Below are positions 14,610-21,795 of a stretch of DNA of 24,004 nucleotides, piece after piece. How positions within the stretch are numbered: position 1 is the first letter of the stretch; the number at the start of each line of letters is the position of its first letter. The notes under the pieces are model-generated. The model saw nothing but the letters and a program-made list of their open reading frames with translations, was not told the DNA's origin and made no database searches. A program made the translations under genes and the position numbers. The DNA is taken from the NCBI GenBank assembly GCA_964520975.1, contig CAZFPA010000030.1, positions 1-24,004 on the forward strand, given 5' to 3'. The DNA comes from CAZFPA01 sp964520975 (lineage in GTDB: Bacteria > Bacillota > Negativicutes > Selenomonadales > Selenomonadaceae).

Positions 14610-14624
14610 TCCGGTATCATATAC

Positions 14625-14656
14625 AGAGACTGCCCTTGGGGCGGTCTCTTATTTTA
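14625..14656 (+). terminator. intrinsic terminator after csaB
   Basis: AGAGACTGCCC (14625-14635) pairs with GGGCGGTCTCT (14639-14649) with one G-U pair and a TTG loop, followed by TATTTTAT. Confidence 0.82.
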
Positions 14657-14679
14657 TACTGCACCAGCGGGCCATTTTA

Positions 14680-14688
14680 TGATACAAT
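14680..14688 (+). promoter_or_regulatory. extended -10 promoter of the ftsEX operon
   Basis: TGATACAAT (14680-14688): a TG-N extension directly before TACAAT. No convincing -35 box is seen at the right distance, as is common for extended -10 promoters. Expected start near 14695. Confidence 0.5.
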
Positions 14689-14694
14689 AAGAAA

Positions 14695-14751
14695 ATGGTG
14701 TGTTGTAAGCAGGAACCGAATTTTTCGGATGGGGGAATGTGTGTCCTATGA
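14695..14751 (+). promoter_or_regulatory. putative leaderless mini-ORF (18 codons) overlapping the ftsE start
   Basis: ATG 14695 falls at the predicted transcription start. The frame encodes MVCCKQEPNFSDGGMCVL and ends at TGA 14749-14751, overlapping the ftsE ATG (14748) as ATGA. A small hairpin CCGAA-TTT-TTCGG (14716-14728) and the GGGGGA ribosome-site-like stretch (14731-14736) lie inside it. Translation is not shown. Confidence 0.3.
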
Positions 14752-15434
14752 TCCATATGCAGGAAGTTTCGAAGATTTATGAAAACGGCGCGGTCGCGCT
14801 GAATCATGTGAATATCGATATAGCAAAGGGCGAGTTCGTCTTTATTGTAGGGGCGAGCGGTGCCGGGAAATCCACCTTTATCAAGCTGCTGCTGCGGGAG
14901 GTGCTGCCTTCCTCGGGCAAGCTGTCGGTGAACGGACGGGATGTCATCCACATGGAGAACCAGGAGGTTCCCTATCTGCGCCGCGGGCTTGGCGTTATTT
15001 TCCAGGATTACCGCCTGCTGCCGGATAAGACGGTGTTTGAGAACATCGCCTTTGCCATGCAGGTCATCGAGGCACCGCGCCGCCTCATGCAGCGCAGTGT
15101 GAATTCGGTGCTCGATGTCGTCGGTCTGCGCGATAAGTACAAGTGCTTTCCATCGCAGCTCTCGGGCGGCGAGCAGCAGCGTGTGGCAATCGCCAGGGCC
15201 ATTGTGAACGACCCGGCCATTGTCATTGCCGACGAGCCTACAGGAAATCTCGATCCGGAGACCTCCTGGGGTATTATGGATATCTTCCAGCGCATCAACG
15301 CGGCTGGCACGACGATTGTGATGGCTACACATGACAAGACCATCGTGGATACGATGAAGAAGCGCGTAATCGCGATTGAGGACGGCTGTATTGTCCGCGA
15401 TGAGGCGCAGGGGGTATACGGCTATGAAGATTAG
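14748..15434 (+). CDS. ftsE: cell division ATP-binding protein FtsE
   Basis: 228 residues, the normal FtsE length. ABC ATPase motifs: Walker A VGASGAGKST (Lys41), Q-loop VIFQDYRLLPDKTVFENI, signature LSGGEQQRVAIARAI, Walker B AIVIADEPTGNLDPET and the switch histidine in VMATHDKTIVD. With FtsX it forms an ATP-driven complex that does not transport a solute but switches on peptidoglycan hydrolases at the division site. The start at 14748 gives the expected N-terminus MIHMQEVSKIY; GGGGGA lies 11 bases upstream. GTG 14739 and ATG 14757 are in-frame alternatives. The 3' end overlaps ftsX by 11 bases. Confidence 0.95.
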   Translation: MIHMQEVSKIYENGAVALNHVNIDIAKGEFVFIVGASGAGKSTFIKLLLREVLPSSGKLSVNGRDVIHMENQEVPYLRRGLGVIFQDYRLLPDKTVFENIAFAMQVIEAPRRLMQRSVNSVLDVVGLRDKYKCFPSQLSGGEQQRVAIARAIVNDPAIVIADEPTGNLDPETSWGIMDIFQRINAAGTTIVMATHDKTIVDTMKKRVIAIEDGCIVRDEAQGVYGYED

Positions 15435-16311
15435 AACCAGTGAGTATTTCATCCGGGAGGTATTTTTCTCCCTCAAGCGCAACAACTGGATGTCGCTGGC
15501 ATCCATCGGTACGGTGGCGGTATCGTTGTTTGTGCTGGGGATTTTTATGATTCTCGTGATGAACATGAATAAAATGGCTTCGACGTTGGAATCCCAGGTG
15601 GAGATCAGCGTCTATCTGAAAGATGACCTGTCCAAGGCGGATCGCCGGGATCTTGAGAGCGATATCCGCGATATGCAGGGCATCGAAAAGGTCACGTTCG
15701 TGGACAAGGACGAGGCGCTGAAGCGTTTCAAGGAGCGGCTGGGCGATCAGCGCTTCCTGCTGGATGCGCTGGGGGATACGAATCCGCTGCCCGATTCCTA
15801 TGAGGTCGTGGTATCGCAGCCGGAGCTCGTGAAGACGGCCGCGGCGGCCATTGAGAATTTCAAGGGCGTGGAGACTGCGAAGTACGGGCAGGATGTCGTG
15901 GAGCATCTCTTTGATATCACGCGGCTCATCCGTATCTTTGGGCTGCTGCTCATGGGCCTGCTGGCCGCAGCGACGCTCTTTATCATTTCGAATACGATCC
16001 GGCTTACGGTATTTGCGCGACGCAAGGAAATCGCCATCATGAAGTACGTGGGCGCGACGGACTGGTTCATCCGCTGGCCGTTCATGATTGAGGGCATGGT
16101 GCTGGGGTTCTTTGGCGGCGTTTTTGCGACCATTGTGCTGCGGCTGGCCTATACGGGCATGACGGCGAAGATCTACAGCACGCTGGCGTTTTTCCCGCTG
16201 ATTCCGGTGTATCCGTTCCTGAACTATGTGAGCCTGGTGCTGCTGCTCAGCGGCATGATCATCGGGGCATTGGGCAGCACGATTTCTTTGAAGCGGTTTT
16301 TGAAGGTATAG
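15424..16311 (+). CDS. ftsX: cell division membrane protein FtsX
   Basis: 295 residues with the FtsX topology: cytoplasmic N-terminus, a first membrane helix (about 21-45), an extracytoplasmic loop (about 46-170: VEISVYLKDDLSKADRRDLESDIRDMQGIEKVTFVDKDEALKRFKERLG...) and three further helices (about 172-195, 222-245, 265-290) typical of the FtsX permease fold. The extracytoplasmic loop is where family members contact the hydrolase or its activator. The next gene encodes a coiled-coil M23 protein, the likely partner. ATG 15424 has AGGGGG about 9 bases upstream and lies inside the end of ftsE. Confidence 0.95.
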   Translation: MKIRTSEYFIREVFFSLKRNNWMSLASIGTVAVSLFVLGIFMILVMNMNKMASTLESQVEISVYLKDDLSKADRRDLESDIRDMQGIEKVTFVDKDEALKRFKERLGDQRFLLDALGDTNPLPDSYEVVVSQPELVKTAAAAIENFKGVETAKYGQDVVEHLFDITRLIRIFGLLLMGLLAAATLFIISNTIRLTVFARRKEIAIMKYVGATDWFIRWPFMIEGMVLGFFGGVFATIVLRLAYTGMTAKIYSTLAFFPLIPVYPFLNYVSLVLLLSGMIIGALGSTISLKRFLKV

Positions 16312-16325
16312 AGGTGAATTTCTTC

Positions 16326-17435
16326 ATGAAGAAATGGCAACAGGGCCTGGCAGCCGGACTGGCTGCGATGGTGCTGGTCTCCTCCTCAGCAGTGGGGCTG
16401 GCGGACGAGCGCGATGACAAGCTCAAGGAAGCTGCGGAGCAGCTGCAGAAGATGAATGAGGCATCCTCACGCGTGGATACGATATCGGAGCAGCTCCGGC
16501 AGATGCAGGGCGAGGTCGATGAGGCCACGTCGGAATACAAGCGGGTCAAGGGCAACCTCGATGAGGTCCAGGGACGTATCGATGAGAACAAGGTGCTGCT
16601 GGACAAGACCGAGAAGGAGCTCAAGGCCAAGAGCAAGGTGCTCGATAAGCGCGTGCGGGATATCTATATCAACGGGCAGATCAGCTACATTGACGTGCTC
16701 TTTGGCGCCAAGGACTTCTCTGACTTCATGACGCGCATGGATCTGCTGAAGCGCATCATCAAGTACGATTACGATCTGGTGGTGAAGGTGCAGCAGGATA
16801 AGGCGGTCATCGTTTCCGCGCAGGAGCAGCTCGACAAGGACAAGGAGGCCGCGGCCTCGCTCGTCAAGGATGCCGAGACGAAGAAGAACGATATGCTCAC
16901 GAAGAAAAAGAATAAGGACAAGCTGCTGGAAAAGGCCAAGTATGACCGGGATACCTCGGAACGGGCCTATAATGAGCTCATGGCGGCTTCCCGGCAGATT
17001 GCGAATATGATCCGTTCCCGCGGCTCAAGCGGTTCGTCGACGGCCTCTGGCTCCGGCGCGATGATCTGGCCGATATCGGGCGAGGTCACTTCGGAATTCG
17101 GCTGGCGTACGCATCCGATCTTCGGTACGGCCCGCTTCCACAGCGGTCTCGATATTGCCGGGGACTATGGCATGGCCATCCATGCGGCGGCCAGCGGCAC
17201 CGTGACCTATGCAGGCTGGATCAGCGGCTATGGCAACGCGGTCATCATCGATCACGGCGGCGGAATCACGACGCTTTACGGTCATAATGAATCCCTGGCG
17301 GTGAGCGAGGGACAGAGCGTTTCCCAGGGGCAGACCATTGCCTATTGCGGCTCCACCGGAAACTCTACGGGTCCACACTGTCATTTTGAGGTTCGCCAGA
17401 ACGGCGAGCCGGTAAGTCCTTACGGTTATCTTTGA
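16326..17435 (+). CDS. coiled-coil M23 peptidoglycan endopeptidase, likely FtsEX partner
   Basis: 369 residues. A signal peptide (about 1-26, ending near VGLADE) precedes two long coiled-coil stretches (about 28-115 and 150-225), a Ser/Gly linker (about 230-242) and a LytM/M23 domain (about 245-369). The metal ligands of active M23 enzymes are all present: His272 and Asp276 in HSGLD, and His351 and His353 in HCHFE. It should cut peptide cross-links in peptidoglycan. The architecture resembles EnvC and PcsB; EnvC has a degenerate LytM domain while this one looks catalytic. Start ATG 16326 has GAGGTGA at 16311-16317 eight bases upstream; GTG 16314 lies inside that site. It follows ftsX by 14 bases. 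Confidence 0.9.
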   Translation: MKKWQQGLAAGLAAMVLVSSSAVGLADERDDKLKEAAEQLQKMNEASSRVDTISEQLRQMQGEVDEATSEYKRVKGNLDEVQGRIDENKVLLDKTEKELKAKSKVLDKRVRDIYINGQISYIDVLFGAKDFSDFMTRMDLLKRIIKYDYDLVVKVQQDKAVIVSAQEQLDKDKEAAASLVKDAETKKNDMLTKKKNKDKLLEKAKYDRDTSERAYNELMAASRQIANMIRSRGSSGSSTASGSGAMIWPISGEVTSEFGWRTHPIFGTARFHSGLDIAGDYGMAIHAAASGTVTYAGWISGYGNAVIIDHGGGITTLYGHNESLAVSEGQSVSQGQTIAYCGSTGNSTGPHCHFEVRQNGEPVSPYGYL

Positions 17436-17468
17436 TGGCAGGGACTTGGAAAGCTTGGTGGTAAGAAT

Positions 17469-18614
17469 ATGAATGGCAAGAAGAAAACATTTCTGACGAT
17501 CCTCGCATCGGCGCTTACGGCCTCCGTGCTTACGCTCGCGGGCCTGTGGCTGCTGCTGGGACTCGATCATTATAAAATCAGTGAGACCATGCGCCTTTTA
17601 GGGGCCATGCGCTTCATTGAGATGAATTACGTGGATCAGGTCGACGATACGAAGCTCATCGATGGTGCCATCGATGGCATGGTGAAGTCGCTCGATGACC
17701 CGCACTCGCTGTATCTGGATCAGGATATGTACAAAAAGCTCAAAATCCATACCGATGGCTCGTTTGGCGGCATCGGGGTGGTCATGGCCTTCGATGCACA
17801 GGAGGTGCAGGTGATATCGGTGATGGACAATACACCGGGGCAGCAGGCCGGCCTGCAGGAGGGCGACAAGATCATCGCAATTGATGGCCAGCCGACGAAG
17901 GACATGCGTCCGGAAGAGGTTGCCATGAATGTCCGCGGTGATGTCGGCACCCAGGTGGTGCTGCGCATTCACCGGGAGGGCGAAGAGGACAAGGACTACA
18001 CGATTACCCGGGATGCCATTCCGGAAAAGACAGCGGCGGCGCAGATGCTGCCGGAGGGCATGGGGTATATCCGCATTGCTTCCTTCAGTGAAAAGACGGG
18101 GCAGGAATTCAAGGATTGTCTCGCGGATATGGAAGGCCAGGGAATGAAAGGGCTCATCCTTGATTTGCGGGAAAATCCGGGCGGACTCATCACCAGCTGT
18201 GTGGAGATCGCCAATCTCGTCGTGCCAAAGGGTGAGATCGTTTCGGTCGTCGATCGTGACGGCAACCGTGAGGAACATGATTCCACGCTGGAGGAGTCGA
18301 AGTATCCCATCGTGGTGCTGATCGATGAGAACAGTGCCAGTGCCGCAGAGATCCTGGCCGGAGCGCTGCAGGACCGTCAGGCTGCAACGCTTGTCGGTAC
18401 AAAATCCTACGGCAAGGGGTCGGTACAGCTCATCATGCCGATGTTCGAGGGCGATGCGATGAAGCTCACCGTAGCGAAGTACTACACCCCGAGCGGCCGC
18501 AGCATCGACGGCACCGGTATTGAGCCGGATGTAGCGGTGGCCGGGGACCCGAACAGCCACGTCGACCAGCAGCTCATCAAGGCCATCGAGGTCATGCGTG
18601 AGAAGCTGAAATAG
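17469..18614 (+). CDS. S41 C-terminal processing peptidase
   Basis: 381 residues. An N-terminal membrane anchor (about 7-29) leads to a cap region, a PDZ domain (about 95-175: GSFGGIGVVMAFDAQEVQVISVMDNTPGQQAGLQEGDKIIAIDG) and the S41 protease core. The catalytic serine lies in SASAAE (Ser289/Ser291) and the general-base lysine in KSYGKGS (Lys316). C-terminal motifs AKYYTPSGRSIDGTGIEPD complete the fold. Such proteases trim or degrade envelope proteins and in several bacteria control cell-wall hydrolases. Its place last in ftsE-ftsX-M23-ctp suggests it tunes the hydrolase system. ATG has GGTGG 8 bases upstream. Confidence 0.94.
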   Translation: MNGKKKTFLTILASALTASVLTLAGLWLLLGLDHYKISETMRLLGAMRFIEMNYVDQVDDTKLIDGAIDGMVKSLDDPHSLYLDQDMYKKLKIHTDGSFGGIGVVMAFDAQEVQVISVMDNTPGQQAGLQEGDKIIAIDGQPTKDMRPEEVAMNVRGDVGTQVVLRIHREGEEDKDYTITRDAIPEKTAAAQMLPEGMGYIRIASFSEKTGQEFKDCLADMEGQGMKGLILDLRENPGGLITSCVEIANLVVPKGEIVSVVDRDGNREEHDSTLEESKYPIVVLIDENSASAAEILAGALQDRQAATLVGTKSYGKGSVQLIMPMFEGDAMKLTVAKYYTPSGRSIDGTGIEPDVAVAGDPNSHVDQQLIKAIEVMREKLK

Positions 18615-18620
18615 GAAAAT

Positions 18621-18660
18621 AAAAATGCTGCCGACCGGATATCCGGTCGGCAGCATTTTT
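18621..18660. terminator. strong bidirectional terminator between ctp and recQ
   Basis: A perfect 18-bp stem (18621-18638 with 18643-18660) with an ATAT loop; A5 and T5 at the two ends make the U-tract in either direction. It ends the plus-strand division operon and lies 26 bases beyond the recQ stop on the minus strand. Confidence 0.93.
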
Positions 18661-18686
18661 TTATTGGGCGTGGGGAAGGACTGTTT

Positions 18687-20471
18687 TCATAACGATTTAT
18701 TTTTTTTCAGGCAGTCCAGGAAGGCCTGGCCGTATTTTTTCAGCTTGAGTTCGCCGACGCCTTTGACTTCGCGGAATTCGGCTTCGGTCTGCGGGAGCAG
18801 AGCGCACATGTCCTGGAGGGTGGCATCGGAGAATACCATGTACGGCGGGATTTTGTCCCGGGCGGCCAGTTCCTTGCGCAGGGTGCGGAGCTGATCGAAG
18901 AGGCTCGTGTCGACAGGCGTGCGCTTCTTTTCCTTGGGAATCGGCTGCAGGACCTGCTTCTCGCCCTTGAGTACAGCGTAGGCCTCCGGCTGCAGCCGGA
19001 GGACCGGGTATTCGCTTTCGGTGAGCATGAGGTAGCCGGTGGCGGTCAGCCGCTGGATCAGCAGTTTGATAGCGGCCAGGCTGCGCTCGCGGAAGAGACC
19101 GTAGGTGGAGAGCTCATCAAAGCCGAATTTCAGCACCTTCTGATCCTGGGAGCCCTTGAGTACCTGCGCGACCATGGTGAGGCCATAGCGCTCACGCATG
19201 CGGTAGATGCAGGAGAAAACCTTCTGGGCGTCGATGGTGATATCGATGAGCTCGGTATCACCGCAGCAGCTGCTGCAGTTATCGCAGTGCTCCGGCGCCC
19301 CGGTGTCGCCGAAATACTGCAGGATGAATTCCCGCAGGCAGTTTGGTGTGTGGCAGTAATCGACCATTTTCTGCAGGCGGCCGAATTCGTGTGCCTTGCG
19401 GTCCTCGTTTTCCGTGGAGACATCGATGAGGTATTTCTGTGTCATGGTGTCCTGCGGCGAAAAGAGCAGGATGCATTCGCCGGGTTCGCCGTCACGGCCG
19501 GCGCGACCGGCCTCCTGGTAGTAGGATTCGATGTTTTTGGGCATGTTATAGTGGATGACATAGCGCACATTGGATTTGTCGATGCCCATGCCGAAGGCAT
19601 TGGTGGCGGTGATGACCTGCGTGTTATCGTAGAGGAAGTCCTCCTGCGCCTGCGTGCGCTCCGTATCGGAGAGCCCGGCGTGATAGCGGCCGGCGGGGAT
19701 TTTCTTCTTCTGCAGCAGTGCGTAGACCGCATCGACCTCCTTGCGGGTTGCGGCGTAGATGATGCCGGAATCCTGTGGATGGTCCTTGATGTAGTTCACG
19801 ATGAATTTCTTTTTGTCCTCGCCGCGCAGGACTCCGAAGTAGAGATTGGGCCGGTCGAAGCCGCTGATATGGATATCCGGATGCTGCAGGCGCAGCAGGA
19901 CGGCGATATCGTCGCGGACCGTCGGTGTAGCGGTAGCGGTAAAGGCACTGATGAGCGGCTTTACCGGCAGGCTCGCGATAAAGGGCGCAATCTGGCGATA
20001 GCTGGGGCGGAAGTCGTGGCCCCATTGCGAGAGGCAGTGGGCCTCATCGACAGCGACCATGGATACCTGGATATGGGCCAGTACGGACTGGAAATAGCCG
20101 GTGTCCAGGCGCTCCGGCGCCACGTAGACGAGCTTGTAGCGACCGGCGGCGATGGCGTTCAGGCGGTCGCCGGCCTCACCGGCGGACAGCGAGCTGTTGA
20201 TGAAGGTGGCGGGCATGCCCTGTGCAGTCAGCGCATCCACCTGGTCCTTCATGAGCGAGATCAGCGGTGATATGACGAGCGTAATGCCCGGCAGCAGCAT
20301 GGCAGGGATCTGGAAGCAGATCGATTTGCCGGCGCCGGTCGGCATGATTGCGACGGTGTCGCGGCCGGCCAGGAGGCTCTGGATGATCTTTTCCTGGGCG
20401 GGGCGGAAGGTTTTATAGCCGTAGCTTTTACGCAGTACGGCCAGTGCGTTTTCCCATAAGGTTTCCTGCAT
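18687..20471 (-). CDS. recQ: ATP-dependent DNA helicase RecQ
   Basis: 594 residues, full RecQ layout. Motif 0 is FRPAQ (22-26), Walker A MPTGAGKS (Lys49), then the DEAH box VDEAHCLSQWGHDFRPSY with the aromatic-rich loop. The second RecA domain carries ATNAFGMGIDKSNVRYVIH and QEAGRAGRDGEPGE. The RQC zinc site includes CLREFILQYFG and CDNCSSC, followed by the winged helix and a C-terminal HRDC domain (about 515-590). It unwinds DNA 3' to 5' in recombinational repair. The start chosen (ATG at 20469-20471) lies 8 bases after AAAGGA; ATG 12 bases upstream abuts that site. It is convergent with ctp and diverges from the AEC gene. Confidence 0.96.
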   Translation of the reverse strand: MQETLWENALAVLRKSYGYKTFRPAQEKIIQSLLAGRDTVAIMPTGAGKSICFQIPAMLLPGITLVISPLISLMKDQVDALTAQGMPATFINSSLSAGEAGDRLNAIAAGRYKLVYVAPERLDTGYFQSVLAHIQVSMVAVDEAHCLSQWGHDFRPSYRQIAPFIASLPVKPLISAFTATATPTVRDDIAVLLRLQHPDIHISGFDRPNLYFGVLRGEDKKKFIVNYIKDHPQDSGIIYAATRKEVDAVYALLQKKKIPAGRYHAGLSDTERTQAQEDFLYDNTQVITATNAFGMGIDKSNVRYVIHYNMPKNIESYYQEAGRAGRDGEPGECILLFSPQDTMTQKYLIDVSTENEDRKAHEFGRLQKMVDYCHTPNCLREFILQYFGDTGAPEHCDNCSSCCGDTELIDITIDAQKVFSCIYRMRERYGLTMVAQVLKGSQDQKVLKFGFDELSTYGLFRERSLAAIKLLIQRLTATGYLMLTESEYPVLRLQPEAYAVLKGEKQVLQPIPKEKKRTPVDTSLFDQLRTLRKELAARDKIPPYMVFSDATLQDMCALLPQTEAEFREVKGVGELKLKKYGQAFLDCLKKNKSL

Positions 20472-20597
20472 GGAGTACATCCTTTCTGTTCGTTGAACAC
20501 GGCTGCATGGAGCCATGTTTTAAGCGTAACTTTATAATAAATTCGCGATGGGCGGCGGAATCCCTTCCTGGACCCGGTGGAATCTCTCCGGCTGGCT

Positions 20598-20628
20598 TTT
20601 TAATCTTATTTTAATCTGGCTCTAATGA
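20598..20628 (+). promoter_or_regulatory. three direct repeats with exact 11-base period, possible response-regulator site
   Basis: TTTTAATCT (20598-20606) and TTTTAATCT (20609-20617), then a degenerate third unit CTCTAATGA (20620-20628), each shifted by exactly 11 bases. An 11-base direct repeat is the binding pattern of OmpR/PhoB-family regulators. It lies between divergent recQ and the AEC permease, 127 bases before recQ and 133 bases before the permease. Confidence 0.35.
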
Positions 20629-20698
20629 AATGATAAATGCCAGCCGGTATGCTGTAAAGGACAGGAGAGGGGACGGAGCGGGGCGGCAGCTTTTCCGC

Positions 20699-20743
20699 TG
20701 GAAAACCCGGAACAATAGTGTTAGAATAAGTATCTGTAACACT
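20699..20743 (+). promoter_or_regulatory. promoter with overlapping palindromic operator, AEC permease
   Basis: TGGAAA (20699-20704), 17-base spacer, TAGAAT (20722-20727) is a plausible promoter. A perfect inverted repeat AGTGTTA (20717-20723) and TAACACT (20737-20743), spacer 13, covers the -10 box and start point, as expected of a repressor site. The regulator is not identifiable. Confidence 0.4.
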
Positions 20744-20760
20744 GTAAGGGAGTTTTGACT

Positions 20761-21711
20761 ATGGATATAAAAATGAAGCTGCTGGTTTTTGCTGTCGATA
20801 TGATCTGTCCCCTGATCCTCGGGTACGCCTGCCGGTATCAGCACGTACTGAAGGATGGCTTTTTCAATAAGATGATACTGAACAATATCCTCGTGGTCTG
20901 TCCGGTGGTCTCGTTCCTGAGCTTCTGGGTCATGCCGATCACCCGGGATATACTGTGGCTGCCGCTTATCAGCATTGTGATGGGCTTTGTTCCGGGAGCG
21001 CTGGCCTTTTGGATTGCGCAGCGGAAATACCAGAGCGATCTGGAGCGCGGCGCCTACGTGATGGCGGCCAGCCTATCGAATCTCGGCACCATTGGCGGTA
21101 TCTGTGTATTCCTCATCTACGGGGAGCGCGGCTATGGCTATCAGCAGATCATTCTGCTGTTCCAATACGTGCTGATGTTCATGTTCTGCTATCCGCTTGC
21201 CCAGTATTTTGAAACCCGGGCCAAAGCGGGCAGCGGTGGGACGCGGGTGTCGCTGCGCTCCGTGCTCTTTTCCAAGAACCAGCTGGCGGTACTGGGCATC
21301 CTCTGCGGCGGCGTGCTGCAGTACATGGGGGTACCGCGGCCGGTGGAACTGGACGGGGTCGCGCAGATCTTCATTCACATGGGCGCCTGGACCGGACTGA
21401 TTCCGGTAGGGTATTCGATTGATTTTCCGCGCATACGGAAGTATTGGCTGTCACTGTTCGATCTGTCGTTCATCAAATTTGTGGCGGCACCGGCCATCAT
21501 TTATCTGCTGTCGCATCTGGTCATCAAAGATCCGGATATGCTGGGCTCCCTGCTCGTGCTGGCCTGTATGCCGTCGGCCATCAACGCGGTGGTGACAGCC
21601 CGTCTCTATCACCTGAATGTCGATCTGGATGTGGCGGCCTTCATCGTGACAACCCTGCTGTTTTTATTCGTTGTCTATCCGCTGCTATTCCTGGGGCTCA
21701 GCACTGGATGA
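20761..21711 (+). CDS. AEC-family transporter (auxin efflux carrier/malonate permease type)
   Basis: 316 residues with about ten hydrophobic segments in two halves around a short basic loop near 155-170. The N-terminal half carries MAASLSNLGTIGGICVFLIYG and the C-terminal half LVLACMPSAINAVVTARLYHLNVDLD, both typical of membrane-transport (Mem_trans) AEC proteins. Family members export or import small organic anions such as malate or malonate; the substrate here cannot be assigned. ATG 20761 has AAGGGAG at 20746-20752; TTG 20755 is unlikely. No terminator is seen before the tolC-like promoter, which overlaps its stop codon. Confidence 0.85.
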   Translation: MDIKMKLLVFAVDMICPLILGYACRYQHVLKDGFFNKMILNNILVVCPVVSFLSFWVMPITRDILWLPLISIVMGFVPGALAFWIAQRKYQSDLERGAYVMAASLSNLGTIGGICVFLIYGERGYGYQQIILLFQYVLMFMFCYPLAQYFETRAKAGSGGTRVSLRSVLFSKNQLAVLGILCGGVLQYMGVPRPVELDGVAQIFIHMGAWTGLIPVGYSIDFPRIRKYWLSLFDLSFIKFVAAPAIIYLLSHLVIKDPDMLGSLLVLACMPSAINAVVTARLYHLNVDLDVAAFIVTTLLFLFVVYPLLFLGLSTG

Positions 21712-21737
21712 CATTTTTTAGCAATCTATGGTACTAT
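21708..21737 (+). promoter_or_regulatory. promoter of the TolC-family operon
   Basis: ATGACA (21708-21713), 18-base spacer, TACTAT (21732-21737). The -35 box overlaps the stop codon of the AEC gene. The leader (about 21744-21795) is G-rich and carries AGGAAGG at 21779-21785. Confidence 0.5.
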
Positions 21738-21795
21738 GGGAATAGAACGGTCTGCCGCTGGGATTGGCGGCGGGCAATAGGAAGGATGGTTGGGA

